From: Clostridium cavendishii DSM 21758
Lineage (GTDB): Bacteria; Bacillota; Clostridia; Clostridiales; Clostridiaceae
Assembly (NCBI RefSeq): GCF_900141845.1
Contig: NZ_FQZB01000012.1
Location: 153,012 to 217,011 of the forward strand
Direction: 5' to 3'
Length of the DNA: 64,000 bases
The notes beneath the pieces are model-generated. The model saw nothing but the letters and a program-made list of their open reading frames with translations, was not told the origin of the DNA and did no database searches. Below are positions 1-7,627 of the stretch, in pieces. Position numbers and translations under genes: made by a program. Within the stretch, counting starts at the first letter, position 1; each line of letters opens with the position of its first letter.

Positions 1-239
1 TATATTTAGATGGGCATGATGGCGCTGATGATGCTCTATACTTTCATACCGAAAATCCTAAATTTGATTTCCCCTATTACCTAGATAATATTGAATGGGT
101 TATAGAAGTTCCTTCTATACTTATAGGTTTAATAGATTTAGCTACTTTCAATATTGGTGTACTTAATGATAACGAAGGAAATCTACCTTTTTATATAATT
201 CAAAAAAAGGGATTGGGATTGAAGATAAATGAAAAATAA
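1..239 (+). CDS. C-terminal end of an unrecognised protein (cut by window start)
   Basis: An open frame enters from the left edge (first full codon at base 3) and stops at TAA 237-239, giving about 78 residues. The fragment is acidic, with a DGHDGADDALYFH stretch near its start and a hydrophobic VIEVPSILIGLIDLATF segment too short to call a membrane helix. No family is recognised. Its position at the head of a run of small orphan proteins suggests another immunity-type accessory gene, but that is context only. Confidence 0.55.
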   Translation, partial: YLDGHDGADDALYFHTENPKFDFPYYLDNIEWVIEVPSILIGLIDLATFNIGVLNDNEGNLPFYIIQKKGLGLKINEK

Positions 240-403
240 ACCTTCCCAATCACAACTCCTTAAAGAACTACCTAATTATAAAATTGTATAATAGATACTA
301 ATTATATTAGATTCTTAAATTATTGTGGACTATATACTAATATAAATAAGTCTAAAATTACTTGTAATGAGCAACTTTATTTATAATTTAATGAGGTGAT
401 GAT

Positions 404-1255
404 ATGAATAAAAAAGGATTAGAATATTATTTGAAAAGCTTTAAAATCAGAGATGAAAATACTGACAATTGTATATCATTAATACAATCAAATATTTCTG
501 GTGGTCGTATAACCTATGAACAAATTGATGAATTAAAGAACCATCCAAATGCAATAGAAATATTGATAAGTGGCTTAACACAAGATACTTTTGATTACTT
601 TATTGAAAATTATGGATACCAATTTAAAGTAATTCACTTTTGGAAATGTCCATTAATTTCAGACTTTACAAAACTAGAACAACTACCAAATGTAGAGTAT
701 CTATTATTCTTTTGGAATCAACGAGTTACACATCTATGGGATTTGTCAAAAAACATTCATTTGAAAGGTTTATCTTTTGATGATTTTACTAGAATGCATA
801 CATTGAAAGAAATTCCTTTAGCCCCTGCTCTTGAGGAGTTGTATTTTGGTGATAAAGTATGGAACAAGTATGTTTTGGAATCATTAAAGCCACTTTGTCA
901 TGCACAAAAATTAGAGACTCTAATCTTTTCAGCTAAAAAAATTGATGACAATGATATTAACCCTCTTTCGAAAATATGCAATTTGAAAAATCTAGAATTT
1001 CCAACAAACCTTTTTACAACCGAACAAGTAGCATGGCTAACTGCTAATACTACAAATATAAATTCATCTGTGCTTGCTCCATATTTAAAATTAAAACATC
1101 CTATTGATTGTGATGAAATAATAAAAGATGTTTTAGTAATAGGTAAAAGAAAGCCCTTTTTGAATTCAAAGCAAGACAAAACACGATTGGATAAGTATAA
1201 AAATAACTTTTATAGTTTGGTAAAGAAATACCGTGAAGAAAACAACCATGGCTAA
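404..1255 (+). CDS. Leucine-rich-repeat-like cytoplasmic protein
   Basis: This 283-residue protein has no signal peptide or membrane segment. From about residue 75 to 205 it shows irregular repeats of the LxxLxxLxF type (for example LEQLPNVEYLLFF, LKGLSFDDF, APALEELYFGD, KLETLIFSAKKI, LKNLEFPTNLF), the pattern of a short leucine-rich repeat solenoid. The C-terminus is basic and probably helical. The start is well supported by GAGGTGATG directly upstream of the ATG. LRR proteins bind other proteins; in this island of small orphan genes an immunity or effector-binding role is plausible but unproven. A decayed binding-protein stub lies directly downstream. Confidence 0.75.
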   Translation: MNKKGLEYYLKSFKIRDENTDNCISLIQSNISGGRITYEQIDELKNHPNAIEILISGLTQDTFDYFIENYGYQFKVIHFWKCPLISDFTKLEQLPNVEYLLFFWNQRVTHLWDLSKNIHLKGLSFDDFTRMHTLKEIPLAPALEELYFGDKVWNKYVLESLKPLCHAQKLETLIFSAKKIDDNDINPLSKICNLKNLEFPTNLFTTEQVAWLTANTTNINSSVLAPYLKLKHPIDCDEIIKDVLVIGKRKPFLNSKQDKTRLDKYKNNFYSLVKKYREENNHG

Positions 1256-1283
1256 AGCCATTAGTTTGAAATTCGCTTATAGA

Positions 1284-1403
1284 AGTATGTGTCTATTGCT
1301 AATGGATAATTTAAAGATGATGGCTTGGATATTGGTTTATCCACTAGGCAAGGTATTGAAAAAGCTATCTCCAAAATACACGTTTTATGATTAAGAAATT
1401 CTA
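1284..1403 (+). pseudogene. Decayed stub of the ABC substrate-binding protein gene (stub 1)
   Basis: About 115 bases match codons for the VSIANGYFKDEGLD to STGQG part of the complete gene at 12794-13822, and then run into the tail shared by the stubs (CTATCTCCAAAA...TTTTATGATTAAG). The leader, signal sequence and start are missing, and the copy has point changes such as an AATGGATAATTTAAAG variant. It cannot encode a binding protein. It is the most diverged stub, so probably the oldest. Confidence 0.7.
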
Positions 1404-1420
1404 CATAAAAGTTTATAAAA

Positions 1421-1456
1421 ATAGACATCTAACTTCATGAGCTAGATGTTTATTTT
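1421..1456 (+). terminator. Hairpin terminator after stub 1
   Basis: ACATCTA and TAGATGT arms flank a short loop and are followed by TTTATTTTT. The same ATCTA-type hairpin follows the stubs at 9706 and 10937, so it belongs to the repeated unit. Confidence 0.65.
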
Positions 1457-1463
1457 TAGACAA

Positions 1464-1964
1464 TTATATTAAACTTATAAATTCCTCTTCATATTTTTTT
1501 AAATACTCTTCTAACAGATCATTAATAGTAGGTTTGCATAAATAAAACTCTCTATCTACTCTTTCAATCAATTCATCAAATCTTTCTTCTGATTCATCCC
1601 TACTAAACTCGTAGTCATATTCTACCAAAACTTTTTGTATGAATTCATCTCTGCTATTAATATTTTCTTCATCTAATATATCATAAGAATTTATTAATTC
1701 ACTCACTATATCTAATTGTTTAAAAGCACCTATAACTTTCAACGCTTCTAACGTTTCATTTAAATATTGACCTTTCCTATTTGTAAAATATTGAATATGC
1801 CCGCCATTCTGAACTTCTGAATCATAATAGAAACATAATTGAGCCACTCTTTGTATATAGGTTAACTCATTATAATCTTCTACTGCTATAAGGTTAATAA
1901 ATTCATTCCATTTTATGTATGGTGAAGTTTCTAATTCTTTTTTTGTTATAGTTCTTCTAATCAT
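1464..1964 (-). CDS. DUF4375 / DMP19-like protein
   Basis: This 166-residue acidic soluble protein carries the pattern typical of DUF4375 (DMP19-like) proteins: a helical N-terminus with YNELTYIQRVAQLCFYYDSE followed by VQNGGHIQYFTN, then LNETLEALKVIGA and a long acidic C-terminal helix. GAGGTGAG lies 8 bases before the ATG. Members of this family often sit in immunity-gene clusters and as neighbours of toxin loci, but no biochemical role is established that I can name. It faces stub 1 tail to tail. Family assignment is from the NGGHxQYF-type motif and is fairly secure; function is unknown. Confidence 0.7.
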   Translation of the reverse strand: MIRRTITKKELETSPYIKWNEFINLIAVEDYNELTYIQRVAQLCFYYDSEVQNGGHIQYFTNRKGQYLNETLEALKVIGAFKQLDIVSELINSYDILDEENINSRDEFIQKVLVEYDYEFSRDESEERFDELIERVDREFYLCKPTINDLLEEYLKKYEEEFISLI

Positions 1965-2380
1965 TTAATACTCACCTCATTAAAAGTATGATTTGACTTA
2001 AAAATCAAATTTTATTTTATCCTAATATTAATTTCTGTATTATATTTAAATTATATGTATATTTCTTATGTTTTAAGTTCATTAAACTAAATATATCTGC
2101 ACTTCTTTTGAGGCATAAATTTGCATCCAATCAATACCATTTACTAATGGCAATATATTCTTATTAATTTCTATCTAAACACTATTCCTATTAGAAACAA
2201 ATCATTTGTTAGAGTTTACTTTAGTTGCTGATATTGTTAATTACTTTCTTATAGTTTTATTAACAATTGATTTAATCTTTGATAAAAAACATTAGAAAAT
2301 TAAAATAATAAAAAAATTACAAACTAAATTAAATATAAAAAGTTCTTTAAAAATTAAATACTACGGTGAAAAAGACAAAA
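1965..2380. other. Gene-free stretch with a possible decayed reading frame
   Basis: No intact gene is seen. On the minus strand about 2088-2178 reads as 29-30 protein-like residues (including LPLVNGIDWMQIYASKEVQ) ending at a stop, but an in-frame stop precedes it and no start or ribosome binding site exists, so it is at most a relic. The right end (2341-2372) carries the AATACTACGGTGAAAAA element that also precedes the cargo genes at 10187 and 11734. Confidence 0.4.
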
Positions 2381-2409
2381 TTGAAATTATTAGGATTATA
2401 TGGTATAAT
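2381..2409 (+). promoter_or_regulatory. Sigma-A promoter of the formyltransferase-like gene
   Basis: TTGAAA at 2381-2386 and TATAAT at 2404-2409 are separated by 17 bases, with a TGG extension before the -10 box. It lies about 90 bases before the start at 2500. The TATGGTATAATT -10 region recurs before the HEAT-repeat cargo gene (11499-11507), and a variant TGATATAAT lies at 10114-10122. Confidence 0.65.
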
Positions 2410-2499
2410 TGCTAATATTTTAATTGAAATCACAAATTATTTCATAACTAATGAATAACTACAAAATATATTTTGTAGTATCAAATGGAGGTATTAATA

Positions 2500-3453
2500 G
2501 TGAAAATAGTTTTTATGGGAACTCCTGATTTTGCAGTTCCTTCATTGAAGAAAATGATAGAGAAATATAATGTAAGTGCTATTGTAACACAACCTGATAA
2601 ACCAAGTGGAAGGGGGAATAAGGTAGCAATTTCACCAATTAAAGAGGTCGGACTATCGAATGAAATTCAAATTTTTCAACCAGAAAAAATAAGAACAGAC
2701 TCTGTAATTATTGATAAATTAAAAGAAATAAATCCTGATTTTATTATTGTTGTAGCATATGGTCAAATCTTAACTAAGCAAATACTTGACATACCAAGAC
2801 TTGGATGTATTTGTCTACATGCATCTCGCCTCCCAATGTATAGGGGGTCAGCACCAATAAATTGGAGTTTAATAAATGGTGAAACAAAAACTGGAAATAC
2901 AACTATACTGATGGATACTGGTATAGATACGGGTGATATTCTTATGAGAAGTGAGTTTGACATATCTGAATCTATGACAGCAGGAGAATTGTACAACTTA
3001 TTAAAAATAAACGGTGCTGAACTGTTAGAGGAAACAATAAATGGAATCGCCACAGGTAAAATTTGTGGGTTAAAACAATCGAATGATGGAAGTTCTTATG
3101 TACAGATGTTAAACAAGCAAATGGCAAAGATTAATTGGAATGATAGTAGTATTAACATACATAATTTAATAAGAGGATTGAGTTCTTGGCCATATAAAAA
3201 TATAAACTCATGGCCAACTGCTCATACTTATTATAAAGATATTCCAATTAAAATATTCAAATCCAAGTCATTAGAGTCAAATATTATTAAACCACCTGGT
3301 TATATCATAGATGCAAATAATGAAGGAATTACAGTCGCCACCAATAACGGTATTCTGATTATAGAAATATTACAGTTTCCAGGTGGGAAACCTCTTGAGG
3401 TAAAAGAATTTTTAAAAGGAAATAAAATAGAAAAAGGTATTGTATTATCATAA
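2500..3453 (+). CDS. Methionyl-tRNA formyltransferase-like protein (Fmt paralogue, altered active site)
   Basis: This 317-residue protein has the Fmt layout: N-terminal formyl-folate binding fold beginning MKIVFMGTPDFAVPSLKK, PDKPSGRG loop, SAPINWSLINGE and MDTGIDTGDI motifs, and an Fmt C-terminal OB-type domain with SWPYKNINSWP. GGAGGT at 2487-2492 fits the GTG start at 2500, which also gives the canonical N-terminus; an upstream ATG at 2485 overlaps that site. Fmt formylates Met-tRNA for translation initiation. The catalytic Asn-x-His is here Cys-x-His (GCICLHAS), while the His and the Asp of MDTGIDTGD remain. A housekeeping fmt normally sits with def/priA, so this is probably a second copy carried as island cargo, perhaps with changed or lost activity. 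Confidence 0.8.
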   Translation: MKIVFMGTPDFAVPSLKKMIEKYNVSAIVTQPDKPSGRGNKVAISPIKEVGLSNEIQIFQPEKIRTDSVIIDKLKEINPDFIIVVAYGQILTKQILDIPRLGCICLHASRLPMYRGSAPINWSLINGETKTGNTTILMDTGIDTGDILMRSEFDISESMTAGELYNLLKINGAELLEETINGIATGKICGLKQSNDGSSYVQMLNKQMAKINWNDSSINIHNLIRGLSSWPYKNINSWPTAHTYYKDIPIKIFKSKSLESNIIKPPGYIIDANNEGITVATNNGILIIEILQFPGGKPLEVKEFLKGNKIEKGIVLS

Positions 3454-3553
3454 GCATAATTGATTAATAGTCTATATATGACTACAATATTATGATTATT
3501 GGTTCATAATATTCTGATTTAACGGCACAACAATAAAAAACAAATACTTATCT

Positions 3554-3592
3554 AAAACACCGTATTATTTAATTGAATTTTACGGTGTTTTT
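3554..3592 (+). terminator. ACACCGTA-type cassette terminator
   Basis: AAAACACCGTA and TACGGTGTTTTT arms flank a TTATTTAATTGAATTT loop. Closely related hairpins follow the cargo genes at 5751, 10187 and 11734. Confidence 0.8.
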
Positions 3593-3804
3593 AGTTTGTA
3601 ATACAAAGATGTTATAAGTCATACTCCATTATTTATAAATATCTTTTATTCCACTTTTCCTCCTTTCTAAAAGCATATATATTTTTACAAATTTTTTATT
3701 TAACCTATCATATTTCTACTATAAAACCTTTCTTATAAGTAACCGTTATAAATTCACATTCATATTATAAATCAAGAAATGTAAAACACCCAAAGGAGAA
3801 CAAA
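3593..3804 (+). repeat. Copy of the binding-protein gene leader and promoter
   Basis: This stretch matches, with scattered changes, the leaders at 10736-10936 and 12584-12793 (and in part 9605-9705). Shared landmarks are TTTACA (3684-3689), TATCAT (3706-3711; 16-base spacer), TATAAGTAACCGTTATAAATT and AAAGGAGAACAAA. It should be an active promoter feeding only a stub. Confidence 0.75.
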
Positions 3805-3948
3805 CTGAAAAAATCTAAGCTGTTTTCTATACACCTATTTATGTTTCTATTGCTAATGAATACTTTAAATATGAAGGCTTGGACATTGAATTATCCACTG
3901 GGCAAGGCTCTAAACGAGCTATCTCCAAAACACAAGTTTTATAATTAA
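3805..3948 (+). pseudogene. Stub 2 of the ABC substrate-binding protein gene
   Basis: A strong AAAGGAG site is kept but the start codon reads CTG instead of ATG. After about 6 codons an internal deletion joins the signal sequence region to the FYAPMYVSIANG region, followed by the shared stub tail ending TTTTATAATTAAG. It encodes no binding protein. A shifted frame happens to stay open for about 47 codons from the CTG to TAA. Confidence 0.75.
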
Positions 3949-3974
3949 GAGATTGTACATAAAAGTTAATAAAA

Positions 3975-4010
3975 ATAAATCCCTACGATTTTAAAATCGA
4001 AGGGATTTAT
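3975..4010. terminator. Bidirectional hairpin between stub 2 and doc
   Basis: AAATCCCT-ACGATTTT and AAAATCGA-AGGGATTT arms form a stem flanked by A- and T-rich sequence on both sides, so it could end the stub transcript and the minus-strand doc transcript. It overlaps the doc stop codon. Confidence 0.7.
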
Positions 4011-4384
4011 ATCTTATGATCTAAAATCCATGCTTTTATTTGTTCTTTATCAATATTACCAGCTGCTACTCCTAATCCTAAATTAGTTAGTTCATTTTGA
4101 GTATATTTAAGGTTTATATTATTTATTTTACATAAAAGCCTTAACGCAACTATACCAACCCGTTTATTTCCATCAATGAATCCATGATTCTTGATTAATG
4201 AATATGATGTTACAGAAATCTTTTCCTCGATAGTTTTATATAATTCTTCTCCACCAAATGTTGACAGCGAAAGTTCTAATGCACTCTTAATCAATTCAGC
4301 ATCTCTTATTCCTTTTGATCCACCATGAGCTACTATTGTTTTTTCATGAATATAAAGTAAATCCGAATAAGTTATACTTTTCAT
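4007..4384 (-). CDS. doc: Doc-type Fic-fold toxin
   Basis: This 125-residue protein has the compact Doc/Fic fold with the catalytic loop HGFIDGNKR (Fic signature HxFx[D/N]GNKR) at about residues 67-75. Doc from phage P1 phosphorylates elongation factor Tu; other Fic proteins transfer AMP. Upstream AHGGSKGIRDAELIKSALE is also typical of Doc. It overlaps the small upstream gene by four bases (ATGA), which indicates translational coupling to an antitoxin. All catalytic-loop residues are present, so the toxin is predicted active. It is one of the few island genes with a clear family. Confidence 0.88.
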   Translation of the reverse strand: MKSITYSDLLYIHEKTIVAHGGSKGIRDAELIKSALELSLSTFGGEELYKTIEEKISVTSYSLIKNHGFIDGNKRVGIVALRLLCKINNINLKYTQNELTNLGLGVAAGNIDKEQIKAWILDHKI

Positions 4385-4554
4385 TTTGCTAATTCCTCTA
4401 GGGTTTCATTATCTTCAATCATAATTTCATCTATCAAACTTCTTCTTTGTTTTAATTCTTTTTCCTTTAAAAATTCCATAAAATCTATAACCTCAGCTAA
4501 CTTATCTTCAGGTATTTCTTTAGATAGTTCTATTATTCTTTCTGCTATCGTCAT
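4381..4554 (-). CDS. Small antitoxin partner of Doc
   Basis: A 57-residue acidic, helical protein starts MTIAERIIELSKEIPEDKL and contains VIDFMEFLKEKELKQRR; this resembles short DUF2281/Phd-neutralising-type antitoxins that precede doc genes. TAAGGAGGAA sits 6-7 bases before the ATG, and its stop overlaps the doc start (ATGA). Antitoxin role is inferred from size, order and coupling. The acidic C-terminal half (IDEIMIEDNETLEELAK) is a plausible Fic-inhibiting tail. Confidence 0.8.
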   Translation of the reverse strand: MTIAERIIELSKEIPEDKLAEVIDFMEFLKEKELKQRRSLIDEIMIEDNETLEELAK

Positions 4555-4605
4555 TCTTATTCCTCCTTAATAATTAAAATAATACTTTATAAATATTCTA
4601 TTTAA

Positions 4606-4614
4606 ATTATATCA
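4606..4614 (-). promoter_or_regulatory. Extended -10 promoter of the antitoxin-doc operon
   Basis: Read on the minus strand this is TGATATAAT, an extended -10 box about 50 bases before the antitoxin start. No clear -35 box is seen. Confidence 0.45.
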
Positions 4615-4735
4615 CAAATAATAACTTATAAAACAATCCACTTATAAAATTTCGTTAACCCAAATTTACTTCTGAAATTTTTAGTAAACACTTCTTAATA
4701 TAATTTCATCATAAGTTCTAATTAATCATTTTGTA

Positions 4736-5353
4736 CTATATAAATGATATAGAATTCCCCCAAGCTTTCATGCGCACTATATGTAATTTACTATTCTTTT
4801 CAATACTTTTAAACTCATGAGGAATATTATTATATAAATTTAAGTAATTAGTTGGTACAATAGCTAAATCAAAACTATAAATATTTTCATATAATCCTAA
4901 TGATGCTTCCCATGGTAACGCATCTGTTAAATATACTACAGTATTAGGGAAATATTTTGATAGTACATTACACCCAGTCCATATAACTTTCTTTGCACAG
5001 TTATCCATCTCTCTAGTTTTAAAATCTTTGATTACTTCATCTTCATCAAACATAAGTGAAAATTCAATCCAATTTCCCTTTAAACCTTCAAATCCTTCAG
5101 GAGTATATCCCTCAATTAATGGTCTAATAAAAAAAGAATTCTCACCAAAACTTATTCTTTCACTTTGCATATTACATCCTGTATACATAAATCCATTTTT
5201 ACTTAACTCCCATTTAACATTAGCAACATGAGTTTTTGTGTAATGTTCTGAAAACCCCAACTCTTGTAAAGCAAGTATAAAATTTTTTAATAAATAATTG
5301 AAAGTTTCTTTATCATATTTAATAAAACATTGTATAAAAACATAAGCCGGCAT
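4736..5353 (-). CDS. Unrecognised 205-residue protein (immunity-type)
   Basis: The family is not recognised. The protein is soluble, without signal peptide, with a mixed alpha/beta composition; notable stretches are FIQCFIKYDKETFNYLLKNF at the N-terminus, ENSFFIRPLIEGYTPEGFEG in the middle and IPHEFKSIEKNSKLHIVRMK near the end. AAAGGAG precedes the ATG by 8 bases. It is monocistronic with its own extended -10 promoter and lies between two binding-protein stubs. Size and setting resemble immunity proteins, but no direct evidence supports this. Confidence 0.65.
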   Translation of the reverse strand: MPAYVFIQCFIKYDKETFNYLLKNFILALQELGFSEHYTKTHVANVKWELSKNGFMYTGCNMQSERISFGENSFFIRPLIEGYTPEGFEGLKGNWIEFSLMFDEDEVIKDFKTREMDNCAKKVIWTGCNVLSKYFPNTVVYLTDALPWEASLGLYENIYSFDLAIVPTNYLNLYNNIPHEFKSIEKNSKLHIVRMKAWGNSISFI

Positions 5354-5413
5354 ATTTAGTTCTCCTTTTTTTATACTTTGATTTTCATTTTTAACTATTT
5401 AACTTATATGAAA

Positions 5414-5422
5414 ATTATACCA
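5414..5422 (-). promoter_or_regulatory. Extended -10 promoter before the 205-residue gene
   Basis: The minus strand reads TGGTATAAT followed by TTTCATATAAGTT. The same block (TATAATTTTCATATAAGTT) lies before the minus-strand gene at 9115 (9525-9544), so two unrelated genes share a promoter copy. Confidence 0.5.
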
Positions 5423-5435
5423 TATAACCAACCTT

Positions 5436-5561
5436 TTTATATGCTCCTATGTATGTTTCTATTGCTAATGGCTATTTTAAAGATGAAGGCTTAGACATTG
5501 AATTATCCACTGGGCAAGGCTCTAAACGAGCTATCTCCAAAACACAAGTTTTATAATTAAG
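5436..5561 (+). pseudogene. Stub 3 of the ABC substrate-binding protein gene
   Basis: The stub matches the complete gene from the YAPMYVSIANGYFKDEGLD codons to STGQG, then has the shared tail to a TAA. The leader, start and signal sequence are missing. It is the only stub abutting a minus-strand cargo promoter on its left. An imperfect AAACA/TGTTT hairpin (about 5586-5628) follows, in the place of the terminators behind the other stubs. Confidence 0.7.
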
Positions 5562-5750
5562 AGATTGTACATAAAAGTTAATAAAAAATAAACACCATTC
5601 CTTCAGTAAGCTAGCTGTTGTTTATTTTTATGATTATACTTTAGGCCAATAATTTAATTTCTATATTTTTTGTACATCATTTTGATATTTTATTATATAA
5701 TATAATTACACATAAGTTGAATTATACTATCTATGTTAGGAGAAAGATTT

Positions 5751-6074
5751 ATGAATGCAAAAGAATTCGTTGAATTATTTTACATAGAAAAAAATAATAT
5801 GTTGAAACAGTATTTTAGCAATCTCAAAGATACTGAAGTTGGATTAAAACTAGATAATCTCGGCTTAACTTCGGATCAACTAGAAAAGATGCACGGTGTT
5901 ATTAACACAGTTCTTACAGACACTATGTATACCATTTTATTAGGACTAGATGGAGAAGCTTCAATTGGAAATATACAACAAAAGTATAGATTATATGATG
6001 AAATCGGTTATGAGCTAACAAATAGCAGTGAAATAGAAGAATATGCATATGAATATTTTCAGGAAGACAACTGA
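5751..6074 (+). CDS. Unrecognised 107-residue acidic protein (cassette cargo)
   Basis: The protein is acidic and predicted mostly helical: MNAKEFVELFYIEKNNMLKQ, a central LGLTSDQLEKMHGVINTVL, then LLGLDGEASIGNIQQKYRLY. The start is set by AGGAGA 8 bases upstream of ATG 5751; an in-frame ATG at 5733 precedes that site. No family is recognised, though the overall look is that of a small immunity protein. It has the same setting as the other + strand cargo genes: stub, short AT-rich leader, gene, ACCATATTATT-type terminator. Confidence 0.65.
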   Translation: MNAKEFVELFYIEKNNMLKQYFSNLKDTEVGLKLDNLGLTSDQLEKMHGVINTVLTDTMYTILLGLDGEASIGNIQQKYRLYDEIGYELTNSSEIEEYAYEYFQEDN

Positions 6075-6082
6075 TTTTTTAG

Positions 6083-6120
6083 AATACCATATTATTTAGA
6101 AATAAATTTTATGGTATTTT
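6083..6120 (+). terminator. Diverged cassette terminator
   Basis: AATACCAT and ATGGTATTTT arms flank ATTATTTAGAAATAAATTTT. The layout and loop match the ACACCGTA terminators at 3554, 10697 and 12543, with paired changes in both arms (ACACCGTA to ATACCAT) that keep the stem. Confidence 0.75.
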
Positions 6121-6190
6121 GAGTTTGTAAGCCAAATCAATTATTTAATAATTTCAGTAATATCTAACAATATAATAGATTATTAAATAA

Positions 6191-6514
6191 TTACTCATCA
6201 CAAAACTTTTTAAAGACACCCTCAAATTCATTCTTATTAATCAAATGCTCTATAACCTCTTGTATTCTTTTTCTACTAACCTCATCTACAAGTAGCATAT
6301 TAGCTGCCCAAAAGTATTTTCCACATAAACATTCTCCTGTATTTTGATTATTTTCAATAAGTTTATTAATATTGCTGTAAGTGAAAAAAGATGCTACCCA
6401 CCTATCCCAAATATCAAATTCTACTATAACGTCTGTATTATCATTATGGACATTCCATTCCCCTTCTACCCATTCCTCTGCCTCTATCCATACTTTATAT
6501 TTATCTCTCCCCAT
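6191..6514 (-). CDS. Small conserved hypothetical protein, immunity-type
   Basis: This 107-residue protein starts MGRDKYKVWIEAEEWVEGEW and continues with NTDVIVEFDIWDRWVASFFTY, a beta-rich half, then CGKYFWAANMLLVDEVSRK and a helical tail. The arrangement is familiar from a widespread small family often found beside toxin-immunity genes, but I cannot give it a domain name with certainty. AGGGAGGA precedes the ATG by 5-6 bases. It heads no visible operon with 6558-7046 because the latter has its own ribosome site and a 43-base gap; the two may still be co-transcribed. Confidence 0.65.
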   Translation of the reverse strand: MGRDKYKVWIEAEEWVEGEWNVHNDNTDVIVEFDIWDRWVASFFTYSNINKLIENNQNTGECLCGKYFWAANMLLVDEVSRKRIQEVIEHLINKNEFEGVFKKFCDE

Positions 6515-6557
6515 AAATCCTCCCTTAATAATCTACTACATAACATCTTTTAATATT

Positions 6558-7046
6558 TTAATTTACAAATTCAATTAGAACTGCTTCATTAAATTCTTCT
6601 AAAGCTAATTTATCATGAGAAATTAAAGTAACATTATTTCGAATGGCATAAAACCGTACTGTTACAGATGGTGATACTTCAAACTCTTTTCCATCATCAA
6701 AACTCATAACAATATCAAATGATTGTGACGAATACTTTGTTTTTAAAATGTCTTTTATTAATTTTACCATAGATAATCCAGCTTCTAATAAAGCTATGCT
6801 ATCTTCTGAACTATTTATATAAATCTCATTACAATCCCATTCTAATTGCATAAGATTTTCTCCAGTTGAATTTGTGGTATTTTTATTACTTATATTGCAA
6901 CAGTTATCCTCTAAATAAAAGAAAGGCTCTCCAATACAATTTACCCCTTGTAGTATCCTTAAATCATTGCTATCGCTTGTTTCATTCAAGTTAGAATTTA
7001 TAGTTATTTTATTTAGGTAACTTCCCATTTCTTTATTAAATATCAT
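6558..7046 (-). CDS. Unrecognised 162-residue protein
   Basis: The protein is soluble and rich in Asn and Ser, with a polar middle (NCCNISNKNTTNSTGE) between a beta-rich N-terminus and a C-terminal half containing LLEAGLSMVKLIKDILKTK and VRFYAIRNNVTLISHDKLAL. TAGGAGGAAA lies 6 bases before the ATG. It sits 43 bases upstream of the 107-residue gene on the same strand and could share a transcript. No known family was recognised. Confidence 0.6.
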   Translation of the reverse strand: MIFNKEMGSYLNKITINSNLNETSDSNDLRILQGVNCIGEPFFYLEDNCCNISNKNTTNSTGENLMQLEWDCNEIYINSSEDSIALLEAGLSMVKLIKDILKTKYSSQSFDIVMSFDDGKEFEVSPSVTVRFYAIRNNVTLISHDKLALEEFNEAVLIEFVN

Positions 7047-7135
7047 TCAATTTCCTCCTAATAAAAATAGCATTTAACTTTAATAAGCTATACGGCTATT
7101 TTTAAGATTATTAAATATAATAAGCTATTTTCACA

Positions 7136-7225
7136 TTATAAAGTATTGAATATTATAAATGCATCACTCCACACAAATCCTTGGCTATTTAATAAAACAT
7201 CTCTAAGTTTTATAATTTTATTCAA
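7136..7225 (-). pseudogene. Truncated remnant of a small accessory gene
   Basis: Overlapping the stop of the gene at 7218, a TTG codon opens a 29-residue frame (NKIIKLRDVLLNSQGFVWSD, then AFIIFNTL) that stops at 7136-7138. The sequence is protein-like and resembles the N-terminus of small DUF7716-type proteins, but everything after residue 29 is gone. I read it as a decayed gene rather than a functional peptide. Confidence 0.35.
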
Positions 7226-7559
7226 AGTTTTTAACAACTTCAATTTTTCCTCTAATATACCTATTAAAATCTTCTAACTCTTCTGCTGGTATCCATAACT
7301 CTTGATGATAACTCTTTCCTACAATTTGTATTTCAAATTTTGATATATATGTGTCATCAACTTCAAATTTTAGAACATATCCTTTGTATTGAGAATTTAT
7401 ATCTTTTGTATTCCATCTTTCTGCAATTTCTTCTGCGTATTTTTGATTGAGAACAGGATAAAATATAGGTTGTTGTGGTAATCTAGGTGGAAATGCAGTA
7501 TAATCAGTTTTTTCTATTAACTCTAATTCAGCTTTCCCCACTGGTCTAAAAAGTAACAT
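7218..7559 (-). CDS. Small conserved protein of the 'ADP-ribosylation/crystallin J1'-annotated family
   Basis: This 113-residue protein begins MLLFRPVGKAELELIEKT, followed by FPPRLPQQPIFYPVLNQKYA, a WNT motif, and HQELWIPAEELEDFNRYI. That series of motifs is typical of a small bacterial family that databases often label ADP-ribosylation/crystallin J1. No enzymatic residues of true ADP-ribosylglycohydrolases are visible, so the label should not be taken as a function. The ATG follows TAGGAGATG-type sequence. Such genes are common in immunity-gene arrays, matching this setting. Confidence 0.7.
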   Translation of the reverse strand: MLLFRPVGKAELELIEKTDYTAFPPRLPQQPIFYPVLNQKYAEEIAERWNTKDINSQYKGYVLKFEVDDTYISKFEIQIVGKSYHQELWIPAEELEDFNRYIRGKIEVVKNFE

Positions 7560-7627
7560 AAAATCATCTCCTAGTATTTATTTTTAAATTTATCTCACCC
7601 TTATACTAATCTCAAATTAATTTCGAA

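Noticed and set aside
2485..2499. Upstream ATG of the formyltransferase-like gene
   Set aside because: It overlaps the GGAGGT that serves the GTG at 2500, and the GTG start gives the canonical Fmt N-terminus.
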